64,000 bases of DNA from an uncultured Flavobacteriaceae bacterium (lineage in GTDB: Bacteria > Bacteroidota > Bacteroidia > Flavobacteriales > Flavobacteriaceae), in assembly GCA_937944485.1 (NCBI GenBank), contig CALDYU010000021.1:1-64000 (forward strand). Reading direction: 5' to 3'. Every line of letters starts with the position of its first letter. The stretch's first letter is position 1. A program made the translations under genes and the position numbers. This document shows, piece after piece, positions 14,360-23,392 of this stretch. The notes under the pieces were generated by a model. It saw only the letters and a list, made by a program, of their open reading frames with translations. It was not told where the DNA came from and did no database searches.

Positions 14360-15355
14360 ATGGAGAAAATCACCAAAGAAGTATATTTAAAGTGGTATGA
14401 AGATATGTTGTTTTGGCGCAAGTTTGAAGACAAGCTAGCAGCTGTTTATATTCAACAAAAGGTTAGAGGCTTTCTACATTTATATAACGGACAAGAAGCT
14501 GTGTTGGCCGGTGCTTTACATGCGATGGATTTAACTAAAGATCGTATGATTACCGCTTACAGAAATCATGTGCAACCCATTGGTATGGGAGTTGACCCTA
14601 AAGCGGTAATGGCTGAACTTTATGGAAAAGTGACTGGTACTTCTAAAGGCATGGGTGGATCTATGCACATCTTTTCAAAAGAACATCGCTTTCATGGAGG
14701 TCATGGTATTGTAGGGGGTCAAATTCCGTTAGGTGCTGGTATGGCTTTTGGTGATAAATATGCAGGTAGAGATAATGTGACACTATGTTATATGGGAGAT
14801 GGCGCCGTTAGACAAGGTGCTTTTCACGAAGCCTTAAACCTTGCTATGTTGTGGCAATTGCCCGTAGTCTTCATTTGCGAGAATAATGGTTACGCAATGG
14901 GAACATCGGTAGCAAGAACCTCATTTTCAACTGATATTTGGAAACTAGGCTTGGGTTATGAAATGCCTTGCGGACCTGTTGATGGAATGAACCCTGTCGC
15001 TGTTGCTGAAGAAATGAGCAAAGCCATAGAGCGTGCAAGAAGCGGTGGCGGGCCAACTTTCTTAGAAATGAAAACCTATCGTTATAGAGGTCATTCGATG
15101 TCAGATGCCCAGCATTATAGAACGAAGGCAGAGGTTGAAGAATACAAGAAAATTGATCCGATTACACAAGTATTAGATATCATCAAAGAAAAGAAATATG
15201 CTACTGAAGATGAAATTAAAGCAATCGACAAGGGTGTAAAAGCTAGGGTTGCCGAATGTGAGAAGTTTGCAGAAGAATCAGCATACCCGCCAGTGCAACA
15301 ATTATACGATATGGTATATGAACAAGAAGATTTTCCATTTGTAGAACATAAATAA
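14360..15355 (+). CDS. pdhA: Pyruvate dehydrogenase E1 alpha subunit
   Basis: This is the thiamine-diphosphate-dependent E1 alpha subunit that decarboxylates pyruvate and passes the acetyl group to the E2 lipoyl arm. The start is placed at the ATG at 14360 (MEKITKEVYLKWYEDM). An ATG-less extension to 14315 gives an unlikely amino terminus. The 331-residue product carries the TPP motif from GDGAVRQGAFHEAL to ICENNGYAMG (GDG...NN), the heteromeric E1 alpha segment SKGMGGSMHIFSKEHRFHGG and the phosphorylation-loop region YRGHSMSD. It is followed 7 bases later by the E2 gene, while the E1 beta gene lies at 37885. Confidence 0.95.
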   Translation: MEKITKEVYLKWYEDMLFWRKFEDKLAAVYIQQKVRGFLHLYNGQEAVLAGALHAMDLTKDRMITAYRNHVQPIGMGVDPKAVMAELYGKVTGTSKGMGGSMHIFSKEHRFHGGHGIVGGQIPLGAGMAFGDKYAGRDNVTLCYMGDGAVRQGAFHEALNLAMLWQLPVVFICENNGYAMGTSVARTSFSTDIWKLGLGYEMPCGPVDGMNPVAVAEEMSKAIERARSGGGPTFLEMKTYRYRGHSMSDAQHYRTKAEVEEYKKIDPITQVLDIIKEKKYATEDEIKAIDKGVKARVAECEKFAEESAYPPVQQLYDMVYEQEDFPFVEHK

Positions 15356-15362
15356 AAGATAA

Positions 15363-17021
15363 ATGGCTATAGTTATAAATATGCCTCGTTTGAGTGATAC
15401 CATGGAAGAAGGTACTGTTGCCACATGGTTGAAGAATGTTGGCGATAAAATTGAAGAGGGCGATATTCTAGCTGAAATCGAAACGGATAAGGCGACAATG
15501 GAATTTGAATCTTTCAATGAAGGTACCTTATTACATATTGGCGTTGCAGAAGGTGATACTGCGCCAGTTGATGTTTTATTAGCAATTATTGGTGATGAAG
15601 GCGAAGATATTTCTGGATTATTAAATGGAAGTGCTGCTCCTGCAGAAGAAAAACCTGCCTCGCCGGCAGGCAGGGAAGAATCCGTAGCGATGGAAACTTC
15701 AGAAGCTGCACCTGCCAATACGGAACCTAATGCAATTCCTGAGGGTGTTGAGGTCATTACGATGCCGCGTTTAAGCGACACCATGGAAGAAGGTACTGTT
15801 GCTACCTGGTTGAAGAATGTTGGTGATACCGTTGAAGAAGGAGATATTCTAGCGGAAATTGAAACGGATAAAGCAACAATGGAATTCGAATCCTTTTACG
15901 CTGGCACCTTATTGTATATCGGTATTCAAGAAGGGGAATCTTCTCCTGTTGATGAGGTCTTGGCAGTTATCGGACCTGCTGGAACTGATGTTGATGCAGT
16001 GCTTAAAGGAAGTGCTAAGGGTACTACCGTAAGCACACCTTCCTCAGAAAAAACAGAAGCACAACCTGCAGAAACTAAAAAAGAAACAGCAGTAGAAAAT
16101 AAAATTACGAATGACGGGCAACGAATATTTGCATCGCCATTGGCAAAGAAAATAGCTAAGGATAAAGGAATCAATCTTGCTGATATAACAGGTTCAGGAG
16201 ACCATGGTAGAATCGTTAAGAAAGACGTTGAAAATTACCAACCTTCAGCGCAAACGCATACTCCAACAGGTACACCTAAAGAAGCATCCCCTAGCAATGC
16301 TATCGCAGCATCACCAATTATTAACCTTCCTGTAGGTCAAGAAGGAAACGAAGCAGTAAAAAATTCGCAAATGCGAAAGGTTATTGCCAAGCGACTTTCC
16401 GAATCTAAATTCACAGCACCACATTATTACTTAAATATCGAAGTTGATATGAGTAATGCTATGGCCTCTCGAAAGAAGATTAATGACTTGCCTGATACAA
16501 AAGTTTCCTATAATGATATGGTGGTAAAGGCATGTGCTATGGCCTTGAAAAAACACCCACAGGTTAATACAACATGGGGTGATACAGAAATGATGTACCA
16601 TCAGCATATTCATATCGGAGTTGCCGTTGCCGTACCTGATGGATTAATGGTGCCTGTATTGAAGTTTGCGGATCAAATGACCTTAACACAAATAGGTGCC
16701 TCAGTTAAAGATTTAGCAGGTAAGGCTAGAAACAAAAAAATTGCTCCAAACGAAATGGAAGGAAGTACCTTTACCGTTTCAAATTTGGGTATGTTTGGTA
16801 TTGTAGATTTTACTTCAATCATCAATCAACCGAATTCGGCAATATTATCTGTAGGGGCAATAGTTGAAAAACCAGTTGTTAGGAACGGAGAAATTGTTGT
16901 TGGTAATACCATGAAAGTTACTTTGGCCTGTGACCATAGAACAGTTGATGGTGCCACAGGAGCTCAATTCTTACAAACCTTAAGAGCTTATCTCGAAAAT
17001 CCGGTTACAATGTTGGCTTAG
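15363..17021 (+). CDS. pdhC: Pyruvate dehydrogenase E2 (dihydrolipoyl acetyltransferase)
   Basis: This is the E2 core of the pyruvate dehydrogenase complex, transferring acetyl groups to CoA. The 552-residue protein has two nearly identical lipoyl domains (about residues 3-78 with lipoyl Lys43, and 131-206 with Lys170, both in ETDKATMEFES). Next come a peripheral-subunit-binding domain (about 253-288, FASPLAKKIAKDKG) and the acetyltransferase domain with the catalytic histidine at about 525 (CDHRTVDGATG). The linkers are Ala/Pro/Glu-rich, and the first carries a GC-rich palindrome in frame. The near-identity of the two lipoyl segments extends to the DNA and points to recent duplication or gene conversion. 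Confidence 0.95.
   Translation: MAIVINMPRLSDTMEEGTVATWLKNVGDKIEEGDILAEIETDKATMEFESFNEGTLLHIGVAEGDTAPVDVLLAIIGDEGEDISGLLNGSAAPAEEKPASPAGREESVAMETSEAAPANTEPNAIPEGVEVITMPRLSDTMEEGTVATWLKNVGDTVEEGDILAEIETDKATMEFESFYAGTLLYIGIQEGESSPVDEVLAVIGPAGTDVDAVLKGSAKGTTVSTPSSEKTEAQPAETKKETAVENKITNDGQRIFASPLAKKIAKDKGINLADITGSGDHGRIVKKDVENYQPSAQTHTPTGTPKEASPSNAIAASPIINLPVGQEGNEAVKNSQMRKVIAKRLSESKFTAPHYYLNIEVDMSNAMASRKKINDLPDTKVSYNDMVVKACAMALKKHPQVNTTWGDTEMMYHQHIHIGVAVAVPDGLMVPVLKFADQMTLTQIGASVKDLAGKARNKKIAPNEMEGSTFTVSNLGMFGIVDFTSIINQPNSAILSVGAIVEKPVVRNGEIVVGNTMKVTLACDHRTVDGATGAQFLQTLRAYLENPVTMLA
15654..15674. repeat. GC-rich palindrome within the pdhC linker
   Basis: CCTGCCT/AGGCAGG pairs around the centre CGCCGGC, itself containing GCCGGC. 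It encodes about residues 98-104 (PASPAGR) between the two lipoyl domains. The base composition contrasts with the flanking codons and matches the dispersed CCTGC...GCAGG elements elsewhere in the window. Confidence 0.6.
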
Positions 17022-17045
17022 ATCATAGAGATTTATAATAACAGT

Positions 17046-17079
17046 AAGAGCATCGGTCATTTGGCGGATGCTTTTTTTT
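17046..17079 (+). terminator. Terminator of pdhA-pdhC
   Basis: AGCATC/GATGCT with flanking A-T and G-T pairs, a 12-base loop and a run of eight T follow the pdhC stop by about 25 bases. It lies upstream of the M28 peptidase ATG at 17107, which supports that start. Confidence 0.7.
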
Positions 17080-17106
17080 ATCTTTAAGCCAACTAAAATT
17101 CACATT

Positions 17107-18033
17107 ATGAAATACTTTTTTTATGTAATTGTTTTATTACTAGCAAGTTGTAAATCTATTCCTGCACCCGCTACAAGTGAGGGCGTCGGAGAAATTATGA
17201 ATTTCTTAGCTTCCGATGAATTGGAAGGGAGAGAGGCAGGTACTAAAGGCATTGCATTAGCTGCTGATTATATTGAAACGCTGTTCAAAGAATATAAAGT
17301 TAAACCCTATTTCAAAACTTTTAGAGATACCCTTTCCAATTTTGATAGTAGCGCTGCCTATAATATGGTCGGTTTTATTGAAGGAACCGATAAGCATTTG
17401 AAAAATGAGTTTATTATTCTAGGAGCGCATTATGACCATATCGGAAGAATAAAACCTAAAAATGGTGATGCCATAGCTAATGGTGCAAATGACAATGCTT
17501 CAGGTACAACTATGGTTTTAGAATTGGCACGTTATTTTGGTACAGCTAAGACGAATAAAAGGAGTATTATTTTTGCATTATTTAGTGCCGAGGAAAAAGG
17601 ACTATTGGGCTCAAAACATTTAGCCAAAAAATTAAAAGATAACGGACTGAACCTGTATACGATGTTAAATTTTGAAATGATTGGAGTTCCACTGCAAAAT
17701 AAAGACTACTTAATGTATTTAACGGGTTATGAACTTTCAAATATAGCTGCGGTGAGTAATGCTTATTCCGATAAAAAAATTGCTGGCTTTTTGCCAAAGG
17801 CTAAAGAATTTAATTTGTTCAATCGATCTGATAACGCTCCCTTTCATGAAGTGTATAATGTGCCTTCACATACTTATAGTACTTTTGATTTTACGAACTT
17901 CGAACATTACCATCAAGTAGGTGATGAAGCGGCTGCAATGGATTTTAGTCATATGGCTAACCTCGTAAATGAGTTAATCCCGGTGATGGAAGGTATTATC
18001 AATGCCCCTGAACAAGAAATAAAATACAACTAA
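17107..18033 (+). CDS. M28-family zinc aminopeptidase lipoprotein
   Basis: This is a secreted metallopeptidase of the M28 (aminopeptidase Y/S) group, anchored as a lipoprotein through Cys15 (VLLLASCKS). The ATG at 17107 is chosen because the upstream frame runs back through a terminator. The 308-residue protein shows the co-catalytic zinc pattern in order: His/Asp in LGAHYDHIG, Asp in ANGANDNASGTT, the Glu-Glu of FSAEEKGLLGS and a late His in NVPSHTYSTF. The likely substrates are peptides in the periplasm or at the surface. The downstream SDR gene begins directly after its stop codon, so the two are co-transcribed. Confidence 0.9.
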   Translation: MKYFFYVIVLLLASCKSIPAPATSEGVGEIMNFLASDELEGREAGTKGIALAADYIETLFKEYKVKPYFKTFRDTLSNFDSSAAYNMVGFIEGTDKHLKNEFIILGAHYDHIGRIKPKNGDAIANGANDNASGTTMVLELARYFGTAKTNKRSIIFALFSAEEKGLLGSKHLAKKLKDNGLNLYTMLNFEMIGVPLQNKDYLMYLTGYELSNIAAVSNAYSDKKIAGFLPKAKEFNLFNRSDNAPFHEVYNVPSHTYSTFDFTNFEHYHQVGDEAAAMDFSHMANLVNELIPVMEGIINAPEQEIKYN

Positions 18034-18711
18034 ATGGCAAATGTTATTCTTACGGGCTCAAGCAGAGGTATTGGTTTTGAACTAGCGAAACTTTTTGCAG
18101 ATGACGGTCATCAAGTTTTGGCTTTGTCAAGAAACGATAAGCCCATTAGGGATTTGGGGTATAAAAATATCAAAAGCCTTTCTTTTGATATTACGAACAA
18201 TCTCGATCTAGAAAAGTTGGGTGATGCCATTGCTGATTGGAATACGGTGGATATTCTAATTAATAATGCGGGGAAACTTTTGAATAAGCCTTTTTTAGAA
18301 ACCAGCACTTCAGAATTTGAAAAAATTTATCAGGTGAATGTATTCGGAGTGGCAAATCTAACCAGAGCCATTTTACCTAAAATGTCGAAATCGGGTCATG
18401 TCGTTACAATTAGTTCGATGGGTGGCGTTCAGGGGAGTATGAAATTTCCAGGGCTTTCAGCGTATAGTTCAAGTAAAGCCGCAGTAATCACATTAACAGA
18501 ATTATGGGCAGAAGAATTTAAAGAACAGGGTCCGTCTTTTAATGTTTTGGCCTTAGGCGCCGTACAAACTGAAATGCTTGAAGAAGCTTTTCCTGGGTAT
18601 CAAGCCCCAACTACGGCTGTAGAAATGGCCAGCTATATAAAGGATTTTGCCCTTACGGGGAATAAATTGTACAATGGGAAACTGTTACAGGTTTCTAGCA
18701 GTACACCTTAG
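18034..18711 (+). CDS. Short-chain dehydrogenase/reductase
   Basis: This is a cytoplasmic NAD(P)-dependent oxidoreductase of the classical SDR type, substrate unknown. The 225-residue protein has the amino-terminal dinucleotide loop TGSSRGIGFEL (about residues 7-17), the structural NNAG motif (INNAGKLLN), the catalytic serine in TISSMGG and the YxxxK pair in AYSSSKAAV. The ATG abuts the stop of the M28 peptidase gene, so the two are translated together, but a metabolic link is not obvious. Confidence 0.9.
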   Translation: MANVILTGSSRGIGFELAKLFADDGHQVLALSRNDKPIRDLGYKNIKSLSFDITNNLDLEKLGDAIADWNTVDILINNAGKLLNKPFLETSTSEFEKIYQVNVFGVANLTRAILPKMSKSGHVVTISSMGGVQGSMKFPGLSAYSSSKAAVITLTELWAEEFKEQGPSFNVLALGAVQTEMLEEAFPGYQAPTTAVEMASYIKDFALTGNKLYNGKLLQVSSSTP

Positions 18712-18725
18712 AAGGTTTTTAGTTT

Positions 18726-19346
18726 TCATTTAAGAAGGTATACGCTTTTTATACTATCTAGTTGAGGGTATTGCTTTAAAAACTGATTTTTGTCATTATA
18801 CATAAGGTCTATAGAACTCATGGTGGTATCTGCATACCCGGCATATAATGAATCGACGACAGCCATTCCCTCGATGACTTTACCAAAAGCTGGAAAACCC
18901 TTTACGTCATTATAGTCTAGCGTATCTAATCGCATATTATCTCTGAGGTTGATAAATAAATCAGTAGTTCGCGATGCTTTACCGCCTCTTGCGAAACTTA
19001 GAGTGCCACGCAGATTACCTTGCAATACTTCTTCGTCAGGTACTTTTATAGCGCCCCATTTTTGATTAAGTATTTTATTGGTGCTTCCAAATTGGGCCAC
19101 AAATCCGGGGTTTACTCTATAAAACAATCCATTATTAAAATACTTGTATTTTACCAATTGATAAAAACGATCTACTGCTTTCGGTGAATGTTTACGAATT
19201 ACTTCTAAATCAAAAGTGCCCTTAGAAGTTTCGAAACGAGCAACAAAAATTTCGGGAGCAGTTTCTTTCGTCCATTTTGATTTAAATATGGAAGGACTGC
19301 AACCAATAATTAGTGTTATTAAAACGCAAAAGAGTATTTTTTTCAT
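18726..19346 (-). CDS. Cyclophilin-type peptidyl-prolyl isomerase lipoprotein
   Basis: This envelope-located peptidyl-prolyl cis/trans isomerase assists folding of exported proteins. The 206-residue protein has a lipoprotein signal with Cys16 (TLIIGCSPS) followed by a cyclophilin domain. Recognisable segments are FETSKGTFDLEV, SPKAVDRFYQLV, FYRVNPGFVAQFG, GTLSFARGG, TDLFINLRDN and FPAFGKVIEGMAVVD. It is convergent with the SDR gene, only 14 bases away. Confidence 0.9.
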   Translation of the reverse strand: MKKILFCVLITLIIGCSPSIFKSKWTKETAPEIFVARFETSKGTFDLEVIRKHSPKAVDRFYQLVKYKYFNNGLFYRVNPGFVAQFGSTNKILNQKWGAIKVPDEEVLQGNLRGTLSFARGGKASRTTDLFINLRDNMRLDTLDYNDVKGFPAFGKVIEGMAVVDSLYAGYADTTMSSIDLMYNDKNQFLKQYPQLDSIKSVYLLK

Positions 19347-19432
19347 TAGCCATTTAGAATATTAGTTACGCACAGCGAATTTACTAGTAATGATTTAATT
19401 TAATCATTCTTAGCGTCTATTTTCAAAAAAAC

Positions 19433-19440
19433 TATTTTTG
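19433..19440 (+). promoter_or_regulatory. -7 element TATTTTTG before the SprT-like gene
   Basis: TATTTTTG matches TAnnTTTG exactly and ends six bases before the ATG at 19447. The mRNA would therefore start at or very near the AUG. No clear TTG lies at the usual -33 distance. Confidence 0.5.
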
Positions 19441-19446
19441 TACGAC

Positions 19447-20049
19447 ATGGATGAAATCTTAAAAAAATATTTACCAGAGCGAGCTGTTTCTCCTTGTTTC
19501 GAACTTATTCAAAATACAGGCGTGCATCTAAAAATTGTGAATGAAAGAGTGACGCGGCATGGTGATTATCGACGCCTGCCTGATGGTAAGCATAAGATTA
19601 CCGTAAACGCTAGTCTCAATAAATACCGTTTTTTAATTACGTTAATACATGAGATTGCACATTTGGTTGCTTTTGAAAAATATGGCAAGCAGATAAAGCC
19701 TCATGGCATGGAATGGAAACATACTTTTCAACATTTAATGCTTCCATTTATTCGGCCTGAAATCTTTCCGTCGAAATTACTACCGCTGTTAGCAAATCAT
19801 TTTAGAAATCCGAAGGCAAGTAGCAGTACAGATGCCAATTTATCCATAGCTTTGAAAAAATATGATGTCAATGACTCCGATAAAACCTATGTTTTTGAGT
19901 TGCCATTAGGTAGTATTTTTCGAATCTATAATGGTAAACTTTTTAAAAAAGGAAATAGAAGAGTTAAGCGCTATGAATGTGTTGAAATAGGCACAGGTAA
20001 AATGTATTTGTTTCAACCGAATGCTGAAATTGAATTGATAAAAGATTAA
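19447..20049 (+). CDS. SprT-like zinc metalloprotease-family protein
   Basis: This is a cytoplasmic protein of the SprT/Spartan-like family, with an HExxH zinc motif at residues 68-72 (LITLIHEIAH) and a third histidine near residue 86 (KPHGMEWKHTF). In the eukaryotic relatives this module cleaves DNA-protein crosslinks; the bacterial role is unsettled. The ATG at 19447 (MDEILKKYLPE) is preferred to a TTG three codons earlier that overlaps the promoter. It is the first gene of a tight operon with manC and a DUF389 gene (2-base gaps). Confidence 0.85.
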   Translation: MDEILKKYLPERAVSPCFELIQNTGVHLKIVNERVTRHGDYRRLPDGKHKITVNASLNKYRFLITLIHEIAHLVAFEKYGKQIKPHGMEWKHTFQHLMLPFIRPEIFPSKLLPLLANHFRNPKASSSTDANLSIALKKYDVNDSDKTYVFELPLGSIFRIYNGKLFKKGNRRVKRYECVEIGTGKMYLFQPNAEIELIKD

Positions 20050-20051
20050 TA

Positions 20052-21131
20052 ATGAATAAAAACTATTATGCTGTTTTAATGGCAGGGGGCGTCGGTTCTC
20101 GATTTTGGCCTATAAGCACGTCAAGTTATCCAAAACAGTTTCATGATATGCTGGGTACTGGTGACACGCTCATTCAGAAGACCTTCAAGCGATTGAACAA
20201 GTTTGTACCGACAGAGAATATTTTAATCTTGACCAACGAGCGCTACAATGACTTAGTTTTACAACAACTGCCATTGGTGAAACAAGAACAAGTCGTTCTA
20301 GAGCCAGCGATGCGTAATACGGCACCTTGTATTCTATATGCAGCCATGAAGATTCAAAAAATGAATCCTGATGGGGTGATGATTGTTGCGCCAAGTGACC
20401 ATTGGATTGAAGATGAAGAAGCCTTTGCAAAAGACGTTACAACTTGCTTTGAAAAATGTGAGAAAGAAGAAGTGTTATGTACTTTAGGTATTACACCTTC
20501 ATTTCCGAATACGGGTTTTGGATATATTGAATATGAAAAAGATAGCGGAGCAGGACTCAAAAAGGTAAATCAATTTAGGGAAAAACCAGATTATGAAACG
20601 GCAAAAGAGTTTCTAGCACAAGGAAATTTTCTATGGAATGCTGGCATTTTTATGTGGAGTGTAAAAACGATTGTAAATGCATTTGAGAAGTATCAAAAAA
20701 CGCAGTATGATTTGTTCGATGCTGGAATGTCTTGTTATAACACCAATGAAGAGTCCGCCTTTATCAAAGAGCATTATCCGATGGCCGAGAACATTTCAAT
20801 AGACTATGCTATATTAGAAAATTCGAAATCTATTTTTGTACTTCCTGCGACCTTCGACTGGAATGATTTGGGTACTTGGGGTTCCCTATATGATAAAATG
20901 AATGATGGCTCAGAAGCTAATGCCGTAGTTGGGGCACGAGTTCTTGCTGAAGACGCATCTGGTAATATGATTCGTTCTCCAAAAGGCAAAGTTGTGGTTG
21001 TTGACGGATTAAATGATTATATTATAGTCGATAAAAAAGAAGTATTACTGATTTATCCAAAATCCAAGGAACAAGATATAAAACAAGTCCTGAATAAAGT
21101 TAAAGACACTTTCGGTGACGAATATGCTTAA
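20052..21131 (+). CDS. manC: Mannose-1-phosphate guanylyltransferase
   Basis: This enzyme makes GDP-mannose from mannose-1-phosphate and GTP for surface polysaccharide and glycoprotein synthesis. The 359-residue protein has the nucleotidyltransferase start LMAGGVGSRFWPISTSSYPK, the FREKP metal/phosphate-binding motif (NQFREKPDYETAKEF), NAGIFMW and FDWNDLGTWGSLYDK. It lacks the extra carboxy-terminal isomerase domain of bifunctional ManC/AlgA, so it is the short monofunctional form. It sits 2 bases from each operon neighbour. Confidence 0.93.
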   Translation: MNKNYYAVLMAGGVGSRFWPISTSSYPKQFHDMLGTGDTLIQKTFKRLNKFVPTENILILTNERYNDLVLQQLPLVKQEQVVLEPAMRNTAPCILYAAMKIQKMNPDGVMIVAPSDHWIEDEEAFAKDVTTCFEKCEKEEVLCTLGITPSFPNTGFGYIEYEKDSGAGLKKVNQFREKPDYETAKEFLAQGNFLWNAGIFMWSVKTIVNAFEKYQKTQYDLFDAGMSCYNTNEESAFIKEHYPMAENISIDYAILENSKSIFVLPATFDWNDLGTWGSLYDKMNDGSEANAVVGARVLAEDASGNMIRSPKGKVVVVDGLNDYIIVDKKEVLLIYPKSKEQDIKQVLNKVKDTFGDEYA

Positions 21132-21133
21132 GC

Positions 21134-22603
21134 ATGAGTGAACAGCCAAATCAAGACGAATTAGACCATCTAGAAGAACCTATTGAGAGTAAAAAAGAGG
21201 TTCAGAAAGATTTTCAAGGCCTACTAGGCAGCACCAAAAAATTTCTTTCTGAACTTTTAGATATTCGTAAGAATACCGATCAAGAGGCTACCAAAGAAGC
21301 AATAATTGCCGATATTCCGTTCAAAGGGCATACCTCGTGGATTTTAATTTGCTCTATTTTTATTGCATCTGTTGGTTTAAATGCTAATTCGACCGCAGTA
21401 GTTATAGGGGCGATGTTAATTTCGCCATTAATGGGCCCTATTTTGGGTATGGGCATGTCTTTAGCGATTAATGACATTGACACTTTACGTAGGTCACTTA
21501 AGAACTTAATGGTAATGGTGGTTTTGAGTGTGTTAACGGCATATCTATTTTTCGCTATATTTCCATTGCAAGAAGAATCTTCTGAATTACTCGCTCGAAC
21601 AAAACCAGATATAAGAGATGTTTTAATTGCATTTTTTGGTGGTTTAGCTTTGGTAATTGCTAGGGCTAAAAAAGGCACTATTGCCAGTGTTATTTTTGGG
21701 GTGGCTATTGCGACTGCTTTAATGCCACCTTTGTGTACTGTAGGTTTCGGACTAGCAATTGGCCGATGGGATTATGCCGGTGGAGCAATGTTATTGTTTG
21801 GAATTAATACCATATTCATTGCTTTGGCGACCTTTTTAGTGCTGAAATTACTTCGTTTTCCAATGGTGCGCTATGCCAATTCTAAAAGACGAAGGCAGAT
21901 TGCTCGAGCGGTGTCTATAACCGCATTGGCAGTAATGATTCCGGCAGGCTACATATTCTGGGGAGTTTATAAAGAATTTAATTTTAATAGCGATGCTAAT
22001 ACCTTCATTCAAGAGAATGTAGTACCCTATAAGTTTGTCAAAGATGGTCGTTTTTTAAAAGATTTGACAGCTTTAGAGTTTCATAGAGATACGACCTCTA
22101 TGATTGAATTGATTTTCATGGGTAATGAAGGAGTACCAGAAAGTGTCGTTGCCACTTGGAAGGCGAATATGAAGAATTTTGAAGATTTGAAAGATGTGAA
22201 TCTCAAGATAATTCAAGGTTCGCAAAGTGATCAGGCTAATCAATTGAAATATGTTGAGGAATTGTATCAATCGCAAAAAAATGAACTCTTAGATAAAGAT
22301 GAGAAAATTCGTTTCTTAGAGACTGAACTTCAACGCTTGAATAAATTGAATGCAAAACAAATTCCGTTTCAAGATATCAGCGCTGAAGCCCAAACCAATT
22401 ATGAAAATTTGGAATATTTGGCCTTTTCGAATGCTATTCGAACGGATTTTAAAAAATTAGATACGGTATCAGTATTCGAAGCCAAATGGAAACGCGACGC
22501 CAAGCGTGCAGCTGTTATCAAGGATGCGAAGAAATTACATAGCTGGTTGAAAGTTCGTTTGAAAGATAGCACTATACTTTTGACAGAAATCATTCAAGAT
22601 TAG
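21134..22603 (+). CDS. DUF389 (TIGR00341-type) membrane protein
   Basis: This is a polytopic inner-membrane protein of the DUF389 family, function unknown. The 489-residue protein starts with an acidic cytoplasmic segment (about 1-60). A block of about seven hydrophobic helices follows (about 70-280), containing the family hallmark VVIGAMLISPLMGPILGMG and FGVAIATALMPPLCTVG. It ends with a long polar, partly coiled-coil carboxy-terminal domain (about 290-489). It closes the SprT-manC operon, and its companions do not define its role. Confidence 0.87.
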   Translation: MSEQPNQDELDHLEEPIESKKEVQKDFQGLLGSTKKFLSELLDIRKNTDQEATKEAIIADIPFKGHTSWILICSIFIASVGLNANSTAVVIGAMLISPLMGPILGMGMSLAINDIDTLRRSLKNLMVMVVLSVLTAYLFFAIFPLQEESSELLARTKPDIRDVLIAFFGGLALVIARAKKGTIASVIFGVAIATALMPPLCTVGFGLAIGRWDYAGGAMLLFGINTIFIALATFLVLKLLRFPMVRYANSKRRRQIARAVSITALAVMIPAGYIFWGVYKEFNFNSDANTFIQENVVPYKFVKDGRFLKDLTALEFHRDTTSMIELIFMGNEGVPESVVATWKANMKNFEDLKDVNLKIIQGSQSDQANQLKYVEELYQSQKNELLDKDEKIRFLETELQRLNKLNAKQIPFQDISAEAQTNYENLEYLAFSNAIRTDFKKLDTVSVFEAKWKRDAKRAAVIKDAKKLHSWLKVRLKDSTILLTEIIQD

Positions 22604-22624
22604 TGGTGCGAATCGAGCATAAAA

Positions 22625-23392
22625 TCAATTACGCTCCTCGATGTACATCTGTCTTACTTTTTTAAAAAGCTCAGAAGAATAAACAAAATCAGTTACCGCT
22701 TGATTATCCGTTTTGAATATTTCATGTTTGGTACCTTCCCATTCTTTAAGTCCGTCTTTTAAGAATAGTATTTTTTCACCAATTTCCATGACTGAATTCA
22801 TATCATGGGTGTTAATAACCGTCGTAATATTATATTCTTCGGTAATCTCTTTAATCAGGTTATCAATAACAATAGCTGTTCTTGGGTCTAAACCTGAATT
22901 GGGCTCATCGCAAAATAAATACTGAGGGTTCATTACAATAGCACGCGCAATAGCAACTCTTTTCTGCATTCCGCCAGATATTTCAGAAGGAAATTTGTGA
23001 TTGGCATCGATTAAATTTACCCGCTGTAAAACTAGATTCACCCGATCTTCCATTTCCGACTTAGATTGTTGGGTAAACATTTCTAATGGAAACATAACAT
23101 TGCCTTCAACAGTAAGTCCATCAAAAAGTGCGCTGCCTTGAAATACCATACCCATTTCTTGCCTTAAATTTCGCTGTTCGGTATCGGTAAGTTCTCCGTA
23201 TTTTTTCCCGTCATAACAAATGACACCCTCTGTGGGTTTGAATAAGCCCAACAAGCATTTTAGAAAAACAGTTTTACCCGATCCACTTTGCCCGATAATA
23301 AGATTGGTTTTGCCAGTATCAAAAACGGTGCTAACCCCCTTTAAAATGTTGGCATCATCAAAAGACTTATACAGGTTATCTACTTCAATCAT
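22625..23392 (-). CDS. ABC transporter ATPase, MlaF-like
   Basis: This is the cytoplasmic ATPase of an MCE/Mla-type ABC importer that moves phospholipid or other lipids between membranes. The 255-residue protein begins at the ATG at 23392 (MIEVDNLYKSFDD). An upstream extension only overlaps the permease gene. It shows the Walker A loop GQSGSGKTVFL, signature ISGGMQKRVA, Walker B YLFCDEPNSGLD and a switch histidine in INTHDMNS. The start codon overlaps the permease stop by one base (TAATG), so the two are coupled. No MCE substrate-binding gene is adjacent. Confidence 0.9.
   Translation of the reverse strand: MIEVDNLYKSFDDANILKGVSTVFDTGKTNLIIGQSGSGKTVFLKCLLGLFKPTEGVICYDGKKYGELTDTEQRNLRQEMGMVFQGSALFDGLTVEGNVMFPLEMFTQQSKSEMEDRVNLVLQRVNLIDANHKFPSEISGGMQKRVAIARAIVMNPQYLFCDEPNSGLDPRTAIVIDNLIKEITEEYNITTVINTHDMNSVMEIGEKILFLKDGLKEWEGTKHEIFKTDNQAVTDFVYSSELFKKVRQMYIEERN

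Noticed and set aside
15302-15784. Long antisense ORF over the pdhC start
   Set aside because: It lies opposite the strongly conserved lipoyl-domain coding sequence and has no start context or neighbours.
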